The notes below the pieces were generated by a model. The model searched no databases. It saw only the letters and a list, made by a program, of their open reading frames with translations, and was not told the origin of the DNA. DNA of 37,204 nucleotides. Origin: Rhodoferax sp. Lineage in GTDB: Bacteria; Pseudomonadota; Gammaproteobacteria; Burkholderiales; Burkholderiaceae_C. Both the position numbers and the translations under genes were made by a program. Of this stretch, positions 16,650 to 25,518 are shown piece by piece. Within the stretch, counting starts at the first letter, position 1, and each line of letters starts with the position of its first letter. The stretch spans positions 1 through 37,204 of the forward strand of contig JANYJD010000367.1 of assembly GCA_025358555.1 (NCBI GenBank). Direction: 5' to 3'.

Positions 16650-17777
16650 ATGCGCAAGCCCCTGCATGCCGTCGCGTGTCAGATGCGAGTCATCGCCGCC
16701 ACCCTTGTTTTCACGCTGTCGGGCTGCTCTGGTGTGGCAATGGTGCCAGACCCCGCCAAACCCCACCATACGGCGCAGGGCTACCAAAACAACTACAGCG
16801 GCAACGTAGATAAACCGTTCTCGCAGTTGCTGCGCTGGCAGGCCGACCGAATCAAAAACAGCCTGCCGCCAGACCCCAAAACACCAACGCCCACAGTCAA
16901 ACCAGACCTGGCCTTCATCCATTCCAACGCCCGCGCAGGGGCCGCCATGGTGCCCGCCGTCACGTGGATTGGCCACGCATCTGCCCTGGTGCAGGCCAGC
17001 GGCCTGAACGTGCTGACCGACCCGGTGTTTTCCGAGCGCGCCTTCCCCGTGCAATTTGCCGGCCCCAAGCGGGTGCAGCCGCCGGGCCTGGCACTGGCGG
17101 ATTTGCCGCGCATTGATGTGGTGGTGATCTCCCACAACCATTACGACCATCTGGACCGCAACTCCGTCTTCGCGCTGTCGCAGCAAAGCGGCGGCTCGCC
17201 GCTGTTCATCGTGCCGCTTGGCCTGAAAGCCTGGATGCAAGGCATTGGCATCACCAACGTGCGCGAGCTGGACTGGTGGCAAAGCGCCATGGTTGGCAAG
17301 GTGGAATTTGTGCTGACGCCGGTGCAGCACTGGTCGGCGCGCGGGTTGGGCGACCGCCGCGAAACCCTGTGGGGCGGCTGGGCCGTGTTTGGCCCGGATT
17401 TTGATTGGTACTACAGCGGCGACACCGGCTACAGCCGGGATTTTGCCGACACCCGTGCGCGGTTTGCAGATCGCCACGCTCCCGAAAAAGGCGGCGGCTT
17501 TGATCTGGCGCTGATCGCCATCGGTGCCTACGAGCCGCGCTGGTTCATGAAAGAGCAGCACCTGAACCCGGCCGAGTCCGTCCAGGTGCACCGGGATGTG
17601 GGCGCCAAGCGCAGCGTGGGTGTGCACTGGGGCACCTTTAACCTTACCGACGAACCGCTGGACCAGCCACCCCAAGACCTGGCCACTGCGCGCGCTGCGG
17701 CAAACCTGCCAGCGGATGATTTCTTTTTGCTGGCTGTGGGTGAGACGCGCAAGCTGGCAGCGCGGGTGGCGAAGTAA
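16650..17777 (+). CDS. metallo-beta-lactamase-fold lipoprotein (NAPE-PLD/RomA/UlaG-like)
   Basis: Metal-dependent hydrolase of the MBL fold, 375 aa, similar to the group of N-acyl-phosphatidylethanolamine phospholipase D. A signal peptide ends in lipobox LSGC (Cys26), so it is likely tethered to a membrane on the periplasmic side. WIGHAS marks the first strand, SHNHYDHLD is the HxHxDH metal motif (about 167-175), VQHWSARG and YSGDTGYS carry further ligands, and GVHWGTF gives the last His. GGAG lies eight bases before the ATG at 16650. Its last 42 codons were copied elsewhere in the window (30691-30816). The substrate (phospholipid or phosphoester) is inferred from family only. Confidence 0.85.
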   Translation: MRKPLHAVACQMRVIAATLVFTLSGCSGVAMVPDPAKPHHTAQGYQNNYSGNVDKPFSQLLRWQADRIKNSLPPDPKTPTPTVKPDLAFIHSNARAGAAMVPAVTWIGHASALVQASGLNVLTDPVFSERAFPVQFAGPKRVQPPGLALADLPRIDVVVISHNHYDHLDRNSVFALSQQSGGSPLFIVPLGLKAWMQGIGITNVRELDWWQSAMVGKVEFVLTPVQHWSARGLGDRRETLWGGWAVFGPDFDWYYSGDTGYSRDFADTRARFADRHAPEKGGGFDLALIAIGAYEPRWFMKEQHLNPAESVQVHRDVGAKRSVGVHWGTFNLTDEPLDQPPQDLATARAAANLPADDFFLLAVGETRKLAARVAK

Positions 17778-17847
17778 AACAGCCAGTGACAACGACAACC
17801 GCTGTTTTAACGCCAAAATGACCTGAAATTGCCTAAAAAAACGATCA

Positions 17848-17906
17848 AATTGGCCTCTAGCCCTTGTGTACATTGCATAAGTAGCTATTATAAAAATAGC
17901 TAATTG
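17848..17906 (+). repeat. intergenic hairpin repeat, copy b
   Basis: Best-preserved copy. TAGCTATT (17882-17889) and AATAGCTA (17895-17902) form an 8-bp stem with a 5-base loop, preceded by TTGGCCTCTAGCCC and ATTGCATAAG. It sits between the convergent metallo-beta-lactamase and dehydratase genes and may act in transcript ending. Confidence 0.7.
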
Positions 17907-18014
17907 CTCAAACAAGCCACACCACGCTCTAGCCTTCAAGCAGGATCCTCTTTTGCCGAACATACTCATTGAAATGCGTCCGCAAACGCTTCAGTAGCTG
18001 ATGGATTGAACTGC

Positions 18015-19127
18015 TTATGCGCTCAGTACGGCTAATTTCTTTCGCTCAATCAGCTCAAAATCTATGTGTGCGCCAAGCCCATGGCCATGGGGCGCTTGCA
18101 CCATGCCGTCGCTGTCTATCTGAATGTCTTGAAGCAACCCGTATTGCTGGGACTGCGCTGGCAACAACACTTCAAAAAACTCGGTGTTTTGAATCGCCAT
18201 GATCACGTGCAGGTTGGCAAAATTATTCAGCGAGTTGCCACCGTGGTGCAACTCGTAATTGAGATGAAATGCCTCGGCCAAATGGGCGGTTTTAACCAGC
18301 GTGGTGATTCCGCCTTTGACAGCAACGTCACCGCGTAAAAAATCTGTAGCTCGCTCTTTAATCCAGGGCGCGTACGCATCGAGCCCTGACGCTGGGTATT
18401 CAGTGGCCATGATGGGAATGCTCAGTTTTTTTCGCAGTTCAACGTAGTTGTAAATATCAGCATCGGCAAGCGGGTCTTCATACCAGTAGTAGCCCATGGC
18501 TTCAATGGCTTGACCAACCCGAAGTGCGGCCGGATAGTCATAGCTCCAGACCGAATCGAGCATCAGCAGGTAATCATCGCCGACAGCTTTTCGCACCGCT
18601 TCGCAAACCTGGATGTCCTCGCGCCAGACTTGCGGCGGATGTATCTTGTATGCCGCCATGTTGATTGACTTGTAGTACAGGGCTTCGTCAGCATAGGCCT
18701 GTGGGCTGGCCAGCACTGCCGAACTGATATAGGCTGGCACGCTGTTGCGGTATGAGCCAAGCAGCCTGTGAATGGGTAGCTGCGCTGCCTTGCCTGCAAG
18801 GTCCCACAGGGCAATATCTACAGCGCCAATGGCGCGCACCGTAGTGGTTCGTACGCGCTTCCACATCGCCTTGTTCAGTCGTTCTCGATCAAGCGGATGC
18901 TGCCCCATCAAGATCGGTTTAAGGTAGCGAATCAGGCTTGCGCCATCCATGTCGGCTGCATAAAAAGCTGAGCCTAAAAATGCGTGCCCGGTGATGCCTG
19001 CGTCGGTAGCAATGCTCAGCAAACCCAGCTTGCTGGCGCCTGAAAATCGTCCGGTGTGGGCGCCGTAGCTGGTTGCAGGTATGTCGTCCCAGGAAAATAA
19101 GGTCAGCGTGACATCAACGATTTTCAT
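18015..19127 (-). CDS. enolase-superfamily (mandelate racemase/muconate-lactonizing type) dehydratase, 370 aa
   Basis: Likely acid-sugar dehydratase or racemase. N-terminal capping domain (about 1-125), then a barrel with AYKIHPP (Lys-x-His pair on strand two), metal ligands Asp in MLDSVWSYD, Glu in YYWYEDPL and Glu in MATEYP, and the strand-seven/eight His in ELHHGGN. The KxH motif differs from the KxK and KxR motifs of the other two family members in this operon, so the three are not simple duplicates. I choose the ATG at 19127, eight bases after the stop of the Bug gene, over an upstream start inside that gene. Last gene of the seven-gene operon. The exact sugar acid is unknown. Confidence 0.85.
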   Translation of the reverse strand: MKIVDVTLTLFSWDDIPATSYGAHTGRFSGASKLGLLSIATDAGITGHAFLGSAFYAADMDGASLIRYLKPILMGQHPLDRERLNKAMWKRVRTTTVRAIGAVDIALWDLAGKAAQLPIHRLLGSYRNSVPAYISSAVLASPQAYADEALYYKSINMAAYKIHPPQVWREDIQVCEAVRKAVGDDYLLMLDSVWSYDYPAALRVGQAIEAMGYYWYEDPLADADIYNYVELRKKLSIPIMATEYPASGLDAYAPWIKERATDFLRGDVAVKGGITTLVKTAHLAEAFHLNYELHHGGNSLNNFANLHVIMAIQNTEFFEVLLPAQSQQYGLLQDIQIDSDGMVQAPHGHGLGAHIDFELIERKKLAVLSA

Positions 19128-19135
19128 GCCAAGGC

Positions 19136-20122
19136 TCACTCGACTTTGATGTTGGCGTCGCGTATGACCTGAGTCCATTTAACGACTTCACTTTGCAGCA
19201 GCTGACTGAATGCGGCTGGCGTGCTGGCGATCACTTCTACGCCCTGGTCACGAAATTTCTTGATCACCTCCGGCTCTTTGAGTACGCGAACGATGTCGCG
19301 GTTCATGCGCTCGACAAGTGGTTTCGGCGTGCCAGCAGGCAACTGCATGCCAAACCATACGTTCACCTCATAGCCCGGCACGCCCGATTCTGCGACGGTA
19401 GGAACAGAAGGGAACAGCACCGAGCGCTGCGTTCCCGTCACGGCGATAGCCTTCATTTTTCCGGCTTTGAGCTGCGGCAAAACATTGGGAATGTTGTCAT
19501 ACAAGGCATCAATTTCACCGCTGAGCATGGCAAGGGTGGCGGGCGCACTGCCTTTGTAGGGAATATGCGTCATTTTGGTGTCGGTCATCCGCATGAACAA
19601 CTCCATCGACAAGTGGTTGGACGACCCGGAACCGGTGGAGCCGTAATTAAGTTTTCCCGGATTTTTTCGGGCGTAGTCGATCAGCTCTTTCACGTTGTTG
19701 ACAGGCAGGTCACTGCGCACCGTCAGCACGTTTTGCGTGTTGGCAGCGAGCACCAGCGGGCTGAAATCCTTGAGTGCGTCATAGGGCAGTTGCGCGCCAT
19801 ACAGGCCCGGCAAGGCTGAAAATGGAAGCGGTGTGATGAGCACGGTGTAACCATCGGGCAACGCCTTTGCTACCAGGTTGTTACCCAGAGTGGTGTTGCC
19901 GCCAGGACGGTTGTCAACCAATACAGCCTGGTTCCATATTTTTGACAAACGGTCACCCACCACCCTGGCAAGCGTGTCGTTAAATCCGCCAGGCGGGTAA
20001 GGCACGACGATGCGTACCGGTTTTTCCGGAAACTCCTGGGCAAAAACGTTTGCGGCAAGCGTCATGCCCAGTGCCGATGCGGCACAAAAAATTGTCAGCC
20101 GCCTTTTTAGATTTGCGCGCAT
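19136..20122 (-). CDS. Bug-family (TTT) periplasmic substrate receptor
   Basis: Solute-binding receptor of the tripartite tricarboxylate transporter type, 328 aa, the normal size. Signal peptide at residues 1-29 (RRLTIFCAASALGMTLAANVFAQ end). Family phrases PEKPVRIVVPYPPGG, VDNRPGGNTTLG, GSTGSGSSNHLS, HIPYKGSAP and FPSVPTVAESG are all present. Start taken at 20122, after the stop of the preceding dehydratase gene; the open frame extends farther but overlaps that gene. No membrane subunits are seen in the window, so it probably works with TctA/TctB encoded elsewhere. Its place between two dehydratase genes suggests that it captures the acid they act on. Confidence 0.88.
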   Translation of the reverse strand: MRANLKRRLTIFCAASALGMTLAANVFAQEFPEKPVRIVVPYPPGGFNDTLARVVGDRLSKIWNQAVLVDNRPGGNTTLGNNLVAKALPDGYTVLITPLPFSALPGLYGAQLPYDALKDFSPLVLAANTQNVLTVRSDLPVNNVKELIDYARKNPGKLNYGSTGSGSSNHLSMELFMRMTDTKMTHIPYKGSAPATLAMLSGEIDALYDNIPNVLPQLKAGKMKAIAVTGTQRSVLFPSVPTVAESGVPGYEVNVWFGMQLPAGTPKPLVERMNRDIVRVLKEPEVIKKFRDQGVEVIASTPAAFSQLLQSEVVKWTQVIRDANIKVE

Positions 20123-20147
20123 TGAAGGTGTCTTTTTTAGTTGCTTT

Positions 20148-21302
20148 TTACACGTAGCAAGGGCCATCAATCAAGGGATGGTCAGCGATGAAGTCAAGGT
20201 CAATGACCAGGCCGATGCCCACGCCCTCATGCGGCGTGACGCAGCCGTTGCCATCCAGAGCATAGGGGGATTTGTCAGCAAGGTGATCACGGAAGGGATT
20301 CAGCGAGGTGACGTCGCCTTCAAAATAACCTGGATTGTCAACGCCGCATAAAAAATGAATGGTGGTCGCCATGTTGATGGCGGTCGCCGAAGTGTGCGGG
20401 TTGACTGACAGTTTCTGCGCGCTGGCCATGGCGGCAATGCGCAGGGCTTCAGTCACACCGCCCGTTTTAGACAAATCAGGTTGCATGAATTGCACATGCC
20501 CGTCTTCAATGAGGGTAGCGAACTCGTAACGCGTGAAATGGTTTTCGCCCGCCGCTAGTGGCACGCGCCCAAGCAGGGAAGCAGCTGCATAGGCACGGCG
20601 GTCTTGTGGGGGGAACGGCTCTTCTAGCCAGCCCACAGCAGCTTCCTCGTAAGCTGGCATAACTTTGCGGACATCATCCAGCGAGTAGTTGGTATTGGCA
20701 TCCACCAGAATATCGATCTCATCGCCAACCGCCTTGCGCACGGCATGCACACGGGCAATGTCCCTGGCTGCGGTGTCGCCAACACGCAGCTTTAAAGCCC
20801 GGTAGCCGGTAGCGATGTGCCCAAGCGCTTCTTCGGCTAGCAAAGCCGGGTCTTGCCAGCCCAAGGCAATGCCGCCCGCATAGGCCTTGATGGGTTTGGC
20901 TGCACCGCCCAGCAAACGGTATAGCGGCCAGCCTGCAGCGTGGCAACGCAAGTCCCACAGCGCCATGTCGAGCCCACTCAGCGCCATGGCCGCTGCCGCG
21001 CCCATGCCGTGGCTGGCCAGTTGCATTTTGTACACATGCGCCCATACCCCTGTCACGTCGTTCGCGTCAAGACCGACTACCAGCTCCCGCATGGTGGTGT
21101 CCAGCAGCTTGGCAATGGCACCGGGGCAGCGGCCGTGATGCGCTTCGCCCCAGCCAACATGGCCGTCGTCAGTCTCGACCCGCACCAACACGGCGTCGCG
21201 TTTGACGCTACGGCCTATACCTAGCCGAACGGACCTGTCAGCCGGGACAGGAAACGAAATGGGAACAGCACGAAGGTCTGCAATACGCATGGTCTGACTC
21301 AC
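20148..21302 (-). CDS. enolase-superfamily (mandelate racemase/muconate-lactonizing type) enzyme, 384 aa
   Basis: Carries the KxR version of the motif (ALKLRVG) on strand two, metal ligands Asp in LVDANTN, Glu in WLEEPF and Glu in AAGENHF, and His in NPHTSA. The N-terminal cap is normal (GWGEAHHGRCPG loop; MALSGLDMALWDLRC). So it should form an enolate intermediate from an alpha-hydroxy or sugar acid and either dehydrate or epimerise it. The start is GTG at 21302 or ATG at 21290; neither has a strong ribosome site, and coupling to the upstream gene (15-base gap) may supply it. Fifth gene of the operon. Confidence 0.85.
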   Translation of the reverse strand: MSQTMRIADLRAVPISFPVPADRSVRLGIGRSVKRDAVLVRVETDDGHVGWGEAHHGRCPGAIAKLLDTTMRELVVGLDANDVTGVWAHVYKMQLASHGMGAAAAMALSGLDMALWDLRCHAAGWPLYRLLGGAAKPIKAYAGGIALGWQDPALLAEEALGHIATGYRALKLRVGDTAARDIARVHAVRKAVGDEIDILVDANTNYSLDDVRKVMPAYEEAAVGWLEEPFPPQDRRAYAAASLLGRVPLAAGENHFTRYEFATLIEDGHVQFMQPDLSKTGGVTEALRIAAMASAQKLSVNPHTSATAINMATTIHFLCGVDNPGYFEGDVTSLNPFRDHLADKSPYALDGNGCVTPHEGVGIGLVIDLDFIADHPLIDGPCYV

Positions 21303-21317
21303 TAGAAAATAAAAATA

Positions 21318-22286
21318 TCAGGCTACCTTGAAAACTTCAGGGTTCACCACATTGGCGGGCTTGTCACCGCGCAGCAATTCAATCATGGTGTGAACTGCAC
21401 CATGGCTCATGCCGTGCAAACTCGTAGCGGTGATGCCTGCCACGTGCGGTGATATCAGCACATTCGGGCAGTCGAACAGCGGCTCCTGGCCTGTGAGTGG
21501 CTGCTGGTCATGTACGTCCATCGCAGCGCCGCCAAGTGCGCCACGTTTTAACGCCGCCAGCACGGCGGCGGTATCAATCACCGGGCCGCGCGATACATTT
21601 ATCAAAACTGCAGTTGGCTTCATCAGCGCCACAGTTGCGGCATCAACCAGGCCTTTGGTCTGATCATTGAGTGGGCAACAGAGCACAACCACGTCGGCCT
21701 GTTCAAACAAGGCCTGTTTGCTGACCGCCTGGACATGCGGGGGCATGCTGTCCGGCCGCCGGGTGAGGCCGATGACCCGCATTCCCAGCCCGGCAGCTAC
21801 GCCCGCCAGTTGGGCACCCACAGCACCCAAGCCAACGATGCCGCAGACGCTTTGACGCAACTCCGTAGCCTGGTCAGCCACTGGTCTGGCGGCGGCCCAG
21901 CCATCCGTACGCAAGCGGGTGTCGATCAATGCCAGGCGGCGGCGGAAATGCAGCATGGCGGCAACGCAGTACTCAACAACTGCCGTGGTGTTGGAGCCAG
22001 GCAGATTGGCCACAGGTATACCGCAGGCCGTCGCGGCCTTGACCGGAATCATGTCCAGCCCCACGCCGTGGCGCACAACAGCCCGCAGGCGGGGTGCAGC
22101 GTCAAATACGTTAGGCGCAAGTTGCGCACGAACGATCAGCCCTTCAGCGTCTGCTATCAACCGGGCGATGGTGGCAGGCGATGCATCTGGCGCAACAATG
22201 ACTTCGCAACTCGCTTCTAGCAGAGCATGCAATTGCGGGTGAATAGGATTCGTCAACAAGACTTTTGGTTTGGGTTTATCGGTCAA
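21318..22286 (-). CDS. D-isomer-specific 2-hydroxyacid dehydrogenase, TTG start
   Basis: NAD-dependent dehydrogenase of 2-hydroxyacids (SerA/hydroxypyruvate reductase type), 322 aa. The cofactor motif GLGAVG (about 150-155) and catalytic Arg in NVSRGPVID and His in SPHVAG are present. At the place of the usual catalytic Glu (DVxxxEP) the sequence reads DVHDQQP, Gln for Glu, a variant that I believe also occurs in other members. The start is TTG at 22286: it has CAGGAG nine bases before it and the frame opens with no in-frame ATG near it. The gene overlaps the stop of the upstream hydrolase gene by 11 bases. Likely acts on the hydroxy or keto acid made by the neighbouring dehydratases. Confidence 0.85.
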   Translation of the reverse strand: MTDKPKPKVLLTNPIHPQLHALLEASCEVIVAPDASPATIARLIADAEGLIVRAQLAPNVFDAAPRLRAVVRHGVGLDMIPVKAATACGIPVANLPGSNTTAVVEYCVAAMLHFRRRLALIDTRLRTDGWAAARPVADQATELRQSVCGIVGLGAVGAQLAGVAAGLGMRVIGLTRRPDSMPPHVQAVSKQALFEQADVVVLCCPLNDQTKGLVDAATVALMKPTAVLINVSRGPVIDTAAVLAALKRGALGGAAMDVHDQQPLTGQEPLFDCPNVLISPHVAGITATSLHGMSHGAVHTMIELLRGDKPANVVNPEVFKVA

Positions 22287-23178
22287 GAAATGGAACTCCT
22301 GTTAGTACCGGATTGACCAGTCGGCCAAGCAGCGGTGCTTCAATTGATACTGTGGTGCCCGCTGCCAGCCAGGCCGCGGGTCGATGCATGGCAGCCACGC
22401 CTGCTGGCGTGCCTGTGGCGATGACGTCGCCGGGCTCCAGCGGCATGCGGTGAGATATATACGAAATAAGGTCGGCAATATTAAAGAGCATGGTTGCGGT
22501 TGAACCGTTTTGCAGCAGTCGGCCATCAATGTCTAGCTTGAGGTTCACAGCGTAGGGGTCGGGCATGGCATCAGCCGTTAGCAGCCAGGGGCCAAGCGGT
22601 GCAGAAGCGGGCATGTTCTTGCCACGCACAAAATTGCCGCCATCGCGCTTCACCAGGTCACTGCCACTGACGTCGTTGTGCAATGTGTACCCAGCCACAT
22701 AGTGCATGGCCTGTTCACGACTGACGCGCAACGCGCGGCGGCCAATCACCACCGCCAGCTCAGCTTCATAGCCGATATTGCCCACATCAGGCGGTAACAA
22801 AATAGCCGCGCCAGGCCCAATGACGGTACATCCAGAACGCACAAACGTAACCGGCTCAGCCGGGTGCGGCATACCTCGTTCGGCCAATGCATCCGTAAAG
22901 TTGAATGCCGCACCCACAATTTTTCCTGGACGCGGCAACGGTGCCAGCAGTTCAATATCAGCAAGTAGTTTTACCGCATCTGTATCAATGTTGGCCGCTT
23001 CAAGCCGTTGTACCCAGTGGCTGATGCCGTGCTCAAGTAGCGCTTGCACGGTGGCGGGTGTGTTTCCCATCAACGTCTTGCAAGCGGGGTGCGACAAATC
23101 AACAATCTGCTCACTTTCGCCAATCACCATGCCAGCTGTGGTTGCGCCCTGTGGCCCAACAAAAGAAACAAAACGCAT
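22276..23178 (-). CDS. fumarylacetoacetate hydrolase family protein
   Basis: Metal-dependent hydrolase, decarboxylase or dehydratase of 2-keto acids (FAH superfamily), 300 aa. The C-terminal catalytic domain begins at GKIVGAAFNFTDA. Metal ligands are in YEAELAVVIGR (two Glu) and in the NDVSGSD segment (Asp), with the later GDVIATGTPAGV loop. The N-terminal ~80 residues form the small cap domain (RFVSFVGPQGATTAGM). GGGAG precedes the ATG at 23178. In similar loci these enzymes cut or dehydrate 2-keto-3-deoxy acids formed by sugar-acid dehydratases, which fits this operon. Third gene, 17 bases after the dehydratase stop. Confidence 0.87.
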   Translation of the reverse strand: MRFVSFVGPQGATTAGMVIGESEQIVDLSHPACKTLMGNTPATVQALLEHGISHWVQRLEAANIDTDAVKLLADIELLAPLPRPGKIVGAAFNFTDALAERGMPHPAEPVTFVRSGCTVIGPGAAILLPPDVGNIGYEAELAVVIGRRALRVSREQAMHYVAGYTLHNDVSGSDLVKRDGGNFVRGKNMPASAPLGPWLLTADAMPDPYAVNLKLDIDGRLLQNGSTATMLFNIADLISYISHRMPLEPGDVIATGTPAGVAAMHRPAAWLAAGTTVSIEAPLLGRLVNPVLTGVPFLDR

Positions 23179-23195
23179 ATCAACTATTCTCCCGC

Positions 23196-24338
23196 TCAGG
23201 CGACGCGGTAGCGGTCAAGCACGGAACGATTGATCTCTATTCCCAAACCTGCGCCCGTCGGGATTTGTACCTTGCCGCCTTGCTGAACGATCGGCTCAAC
23301 AGACAAAAGATCTCGAAACGGATTCTCACATTGTTCGAGTTCCAGCAGCGGCGGCATGGGCCTGAAGCTGGGCGGCTGGTCGGGCAGTGCCGCTAAAAAA
23401 TGCAGGGTGGCGGCAAGGCCAATGGCTGACCCCCAAGCGTGCGGAATGCATTCGACACCGTGCGCGCTTGCCAAAGTTGCAATTTTCCGGCACTCTGAAA
23501 TACCACCAGCTGCACAAACATCTGGTTGAATGATGTCCATGGCCTTGCGCACCACCAGATCGCGAAAACCCCAGCGTGTAAATTCGTTTTCACCACCGGC
23601 AACGGCCATATCAAGCGAGCGCGTGACTTCGACGTAACCATCAATATCTTCAGGCGATATCGGCTCTTCAAACCACTCAACGTTGAGTTTTTCGAGCTCG
23701 CGGCCAATGCGGATAGCCTGCGGCACAGTAAAGCAATGGTTTGCATCAACCATCAAACGGACATCATCACCAATGGCTTTTCGCACCGCAGCTACGCGGT
23801 CGACATCAAGCTTGGGTGAGCCTAAACCAATTTTCATTTTGATCGCTACAAAACCGTTGCCAGCAAACTCGTGGGCTTCTTCCACCGCTTCTTCAACCAG
23901 CCTGTCCATGTCGATGAAGTACAGGCCCGTGGCATAGGCCGTGACTTCAGTGCGGTAGGCACCGCCAATGAGTTTGTGGATCGGCTTGCCACATGATTTG
24001 CCGATGATGTCCCACAAGGCAATGTCAATACCGCTAAGCGCTGAGGTTGCCATACCCCGACCGCCGTAGTCTTTGATCCGGTTGTACAGGTCTTCCCAGA
24101 TCACTTCAACGTCAAATGCATCCCTGCCGATGATGCGTGGTGCAAACTGCGTTTCAATGTAGGCTTTAGCCACTGCCGATGGCCCATAACACTCGCCCCA
24201 ACCAACGATGCCGTCAGCCGTTTCAATTTCGACAATGCAGGAGCCGCGGGTTTTGTACAACCAGCCGCGCGATGAGGTGAAGGGGCGCTCAACGGGCGCG
24301 GCGACGACGTGACAAGTCACTTTTTTTATTGGGCTCAT
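23196..24338 (-). CDS. enolase-superfamily (mandelate racemase type) enzyme, 380 aa
   Basis: Carries AIKMKIG, the Lys-x-Lys motif typical of mandelate racemase and several sugar-acid dehydratases. Metal ligands are Asp in MVDANHC, Glu in WFEEPI and Glu in AGGENEF; the base His is in CIPHAWGS, with Asp in DIIQPDVCAAGG. The cap domain contains GRGMATSALSGIDIALWD. All needed residues are present. Second gene of the operon, after the Bug receptor. Of the three enolase-superfamily genes this one looks most like a sugar-acid (galactonate/gluconate-type) dehydratase, but the substrate cannot be fixed by eye. Confidence 0.87.
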   Translation of the reverse strand: MSPIKKVTCHVVAAPVERPFTSSRGWLYKTRGSCIVEIETADGIVGWGECYGPSAVAKAYIETQFAPRIIGRDAFDVEVIWEDLYNRIKDYGGRGMATSALSGIDIALWDIIGKSCGKPIHKLIGGAYRTEVTAYATGLYFIDMDRLVEEAVEEAHEFAGNGFVAIKMKIGLGSPKLDVDRVAAVRKAIGDDVRLMVDANHCFTVPQAIRIGRELEKLNVEWFEEPISPEDIDGYVEVTRSLDMAVAGGENEFTRWGFRDLVVRKAMDIIQPDVCAAGGISECRKIATLASAHGVECIPHAWGSAIGLAATLHFLAALPDQPPSFRPMPPLLELEQCENPFRDLLSVEPIVQQGGKVQIPTGAGLGIEINRSVLDRYRVA

Positions 24339-24386
24339 GGGTGTTTCTAAATAGTTTTCAGATCAGCAGGGACGAATTTTTTAACT

Positions 24387-25379
24387 TTACTTCTTCTCGG
24401 CCGTGAATACCTTTTTACCGACTTCATTCAGTGATTTTTGAACACTGCTGATTTCACGGTTCAGGGCCACATCCGTCAGGTCATCCACCACAGCACCGCT
24501 GTCTTCTGCTGAAGTTTTGAACTTGGCGCTTTGAATGGCCTTGCTGAAGATGGCAATCAAGCGTTCTCGCACCGCTGACGGGGTTGCAGCTGGGGCGACG
24601 ATGTAAGCCATCTGCACCAGCGGGCCATAGGGAAAGACATCAAAACCTTTTTCCTTGAAGGTTGGTACGTCAGGTAATGCCTTTAACCTCTGGTTGGCAA
24701 ATACGGCAATCGGTTTGACCAGGCCGCCGTCAATCAAGGCTTTGCTTTCGGAAGGTTTCAGCACCGCAGCATCAATTTGTTTGCCCGCCAGATCGGCGAC
24801 AACTTTGGCGCCACCGGTGTATGGCACAGCAATGACGTCAACACCGGCAGCGCGTCCAGTCATGACAGCAAAAATATGGTTCAGGTTATTGCTGCCAGGC
24901 GTGCCAATAGAAACCTTGCCTGGGTTTTTCTTCAAGTAACCGATGAAGCTTTCCAGGGTAGTGGCTGGCCCATTGCTCGGCACCAACAACACCAATGGGT
25001 CTATCGTCACCCGCGCAATCGGCGCGAATTGCTCATTACGCAGCGGGGTCAGGTTTTGTGCAATCAAGGCCAATGTTGAACTTGTGCCCATGCCTATGAT
25101 GTAACCGTCCGGCTCTGCATTGGCTACCTTGCTCATGCCAATCGAGCCAGTTGCACCGGGCACGTTTTCAACAATCACGCGCACGCCTTGCTCGGCGGCA
25201 AGTTGCGCCAAGGCGCGCGCAGCAATATCGTTGGAGCCGCCTGCATTCCAGGGCACGACGAAGCGAATCTCTTTGCTAGGAAAACTGGAGGCAGCCTCTG
25301 CTGCCCACAAAGTCGTGGTTGCCGAAAAGGCAGTCAAAAAACTCGACACCAGCAGAGCTGCCATGTAACGCGTGGTCAT
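24387..25379 (-). CDS. Bug-family (TTT) periplasmic substrate receptor, first gene of the catabolic operon
   Basis: Solute receptor of 330 aa. Signal peptide residues 1-26 (RYMAALLVSSFLTAFSATTTL, cut after AEA). Family phrases: KEIRFVVPWNAGGSND, VENVPGATGSIGM, GTPGSNNLNHI, VPYTGGAKVVADLAG and LPDVPTFKEKGF. AAAGGA lies just upstream of the ATG at 25379, which is why I prefer it to earlier in-frame starts. The operon promoter and a palindrome lie in the 139 bases before it. Together with the second receptor gene at 20122 this gives two binding proteins in one operon, perhaps for two related acids. Confidence 0.88.
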   Translation of the reverse strand: MTTRYMAALLVSSFLTAFSATTTLWAAEAASSFPSKEIRFVVPWNAGGSNDIAARALAQLAAEQGVRVIVENVPGATGSIGMSKVANAEPDGYIIGMGTSSTLALIAQNLTPLRNEQFAPIARVTIDPLVLLVPSNGPATTLESFIGYLKKNPGKVSIGTPGSNNLNHIFAVMTGRAAGVDVIAVPYTGGAKVVADLAGKQIDAAVLKPSESKALIDGGLVKPIAVFANQRLKALPDVPTFKEKGFDVFPYGPLVQMAYIVAPAATPSAVRERLIAIFSKAIQSAKFKTSAEDSGAVVDDLTDVALNREISSVQKSLNEVGKKVFTAEKK

Positions 25380-25414
25380 TTCATTTCCTTTAGTAGGCAA
25401 GTGCCAACTTTTCA

Positions 25415-25426
25415 TTGTTATAACAA
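25415..25426. promoter_or_regulatory. perfect palindrome TTGTTATAACAA, candidate GntR operator
   Basis: A 12-bp perfect inverted repeat, 36 bases upstream of the first Bug gene of the operon and next to the GntR-type regulator gene. FadR/FCD-type GntR proteins bind short TNGT...ACNA palindromes, which this resembles. The surrounding sequence is AT-rich, as in a promoter. Confidence 0.5.
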
Positions 25427-25518
25427 ACAACAATCATAATCGATAACGGCTTTCAAAGTCAACAATGAATTTTTTTAACTGGAAATTGAAAAACCGCATC
25501 GTTTAACGATGCGCCACA

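Noticed and set aside
16590-17969. 459-aa minus-strand frame antisense to the metallo-beta-lactamase gene
   Set aside because: The sense frame has the full HxHxDH motif and a lipobox; the antisense one has no family features.
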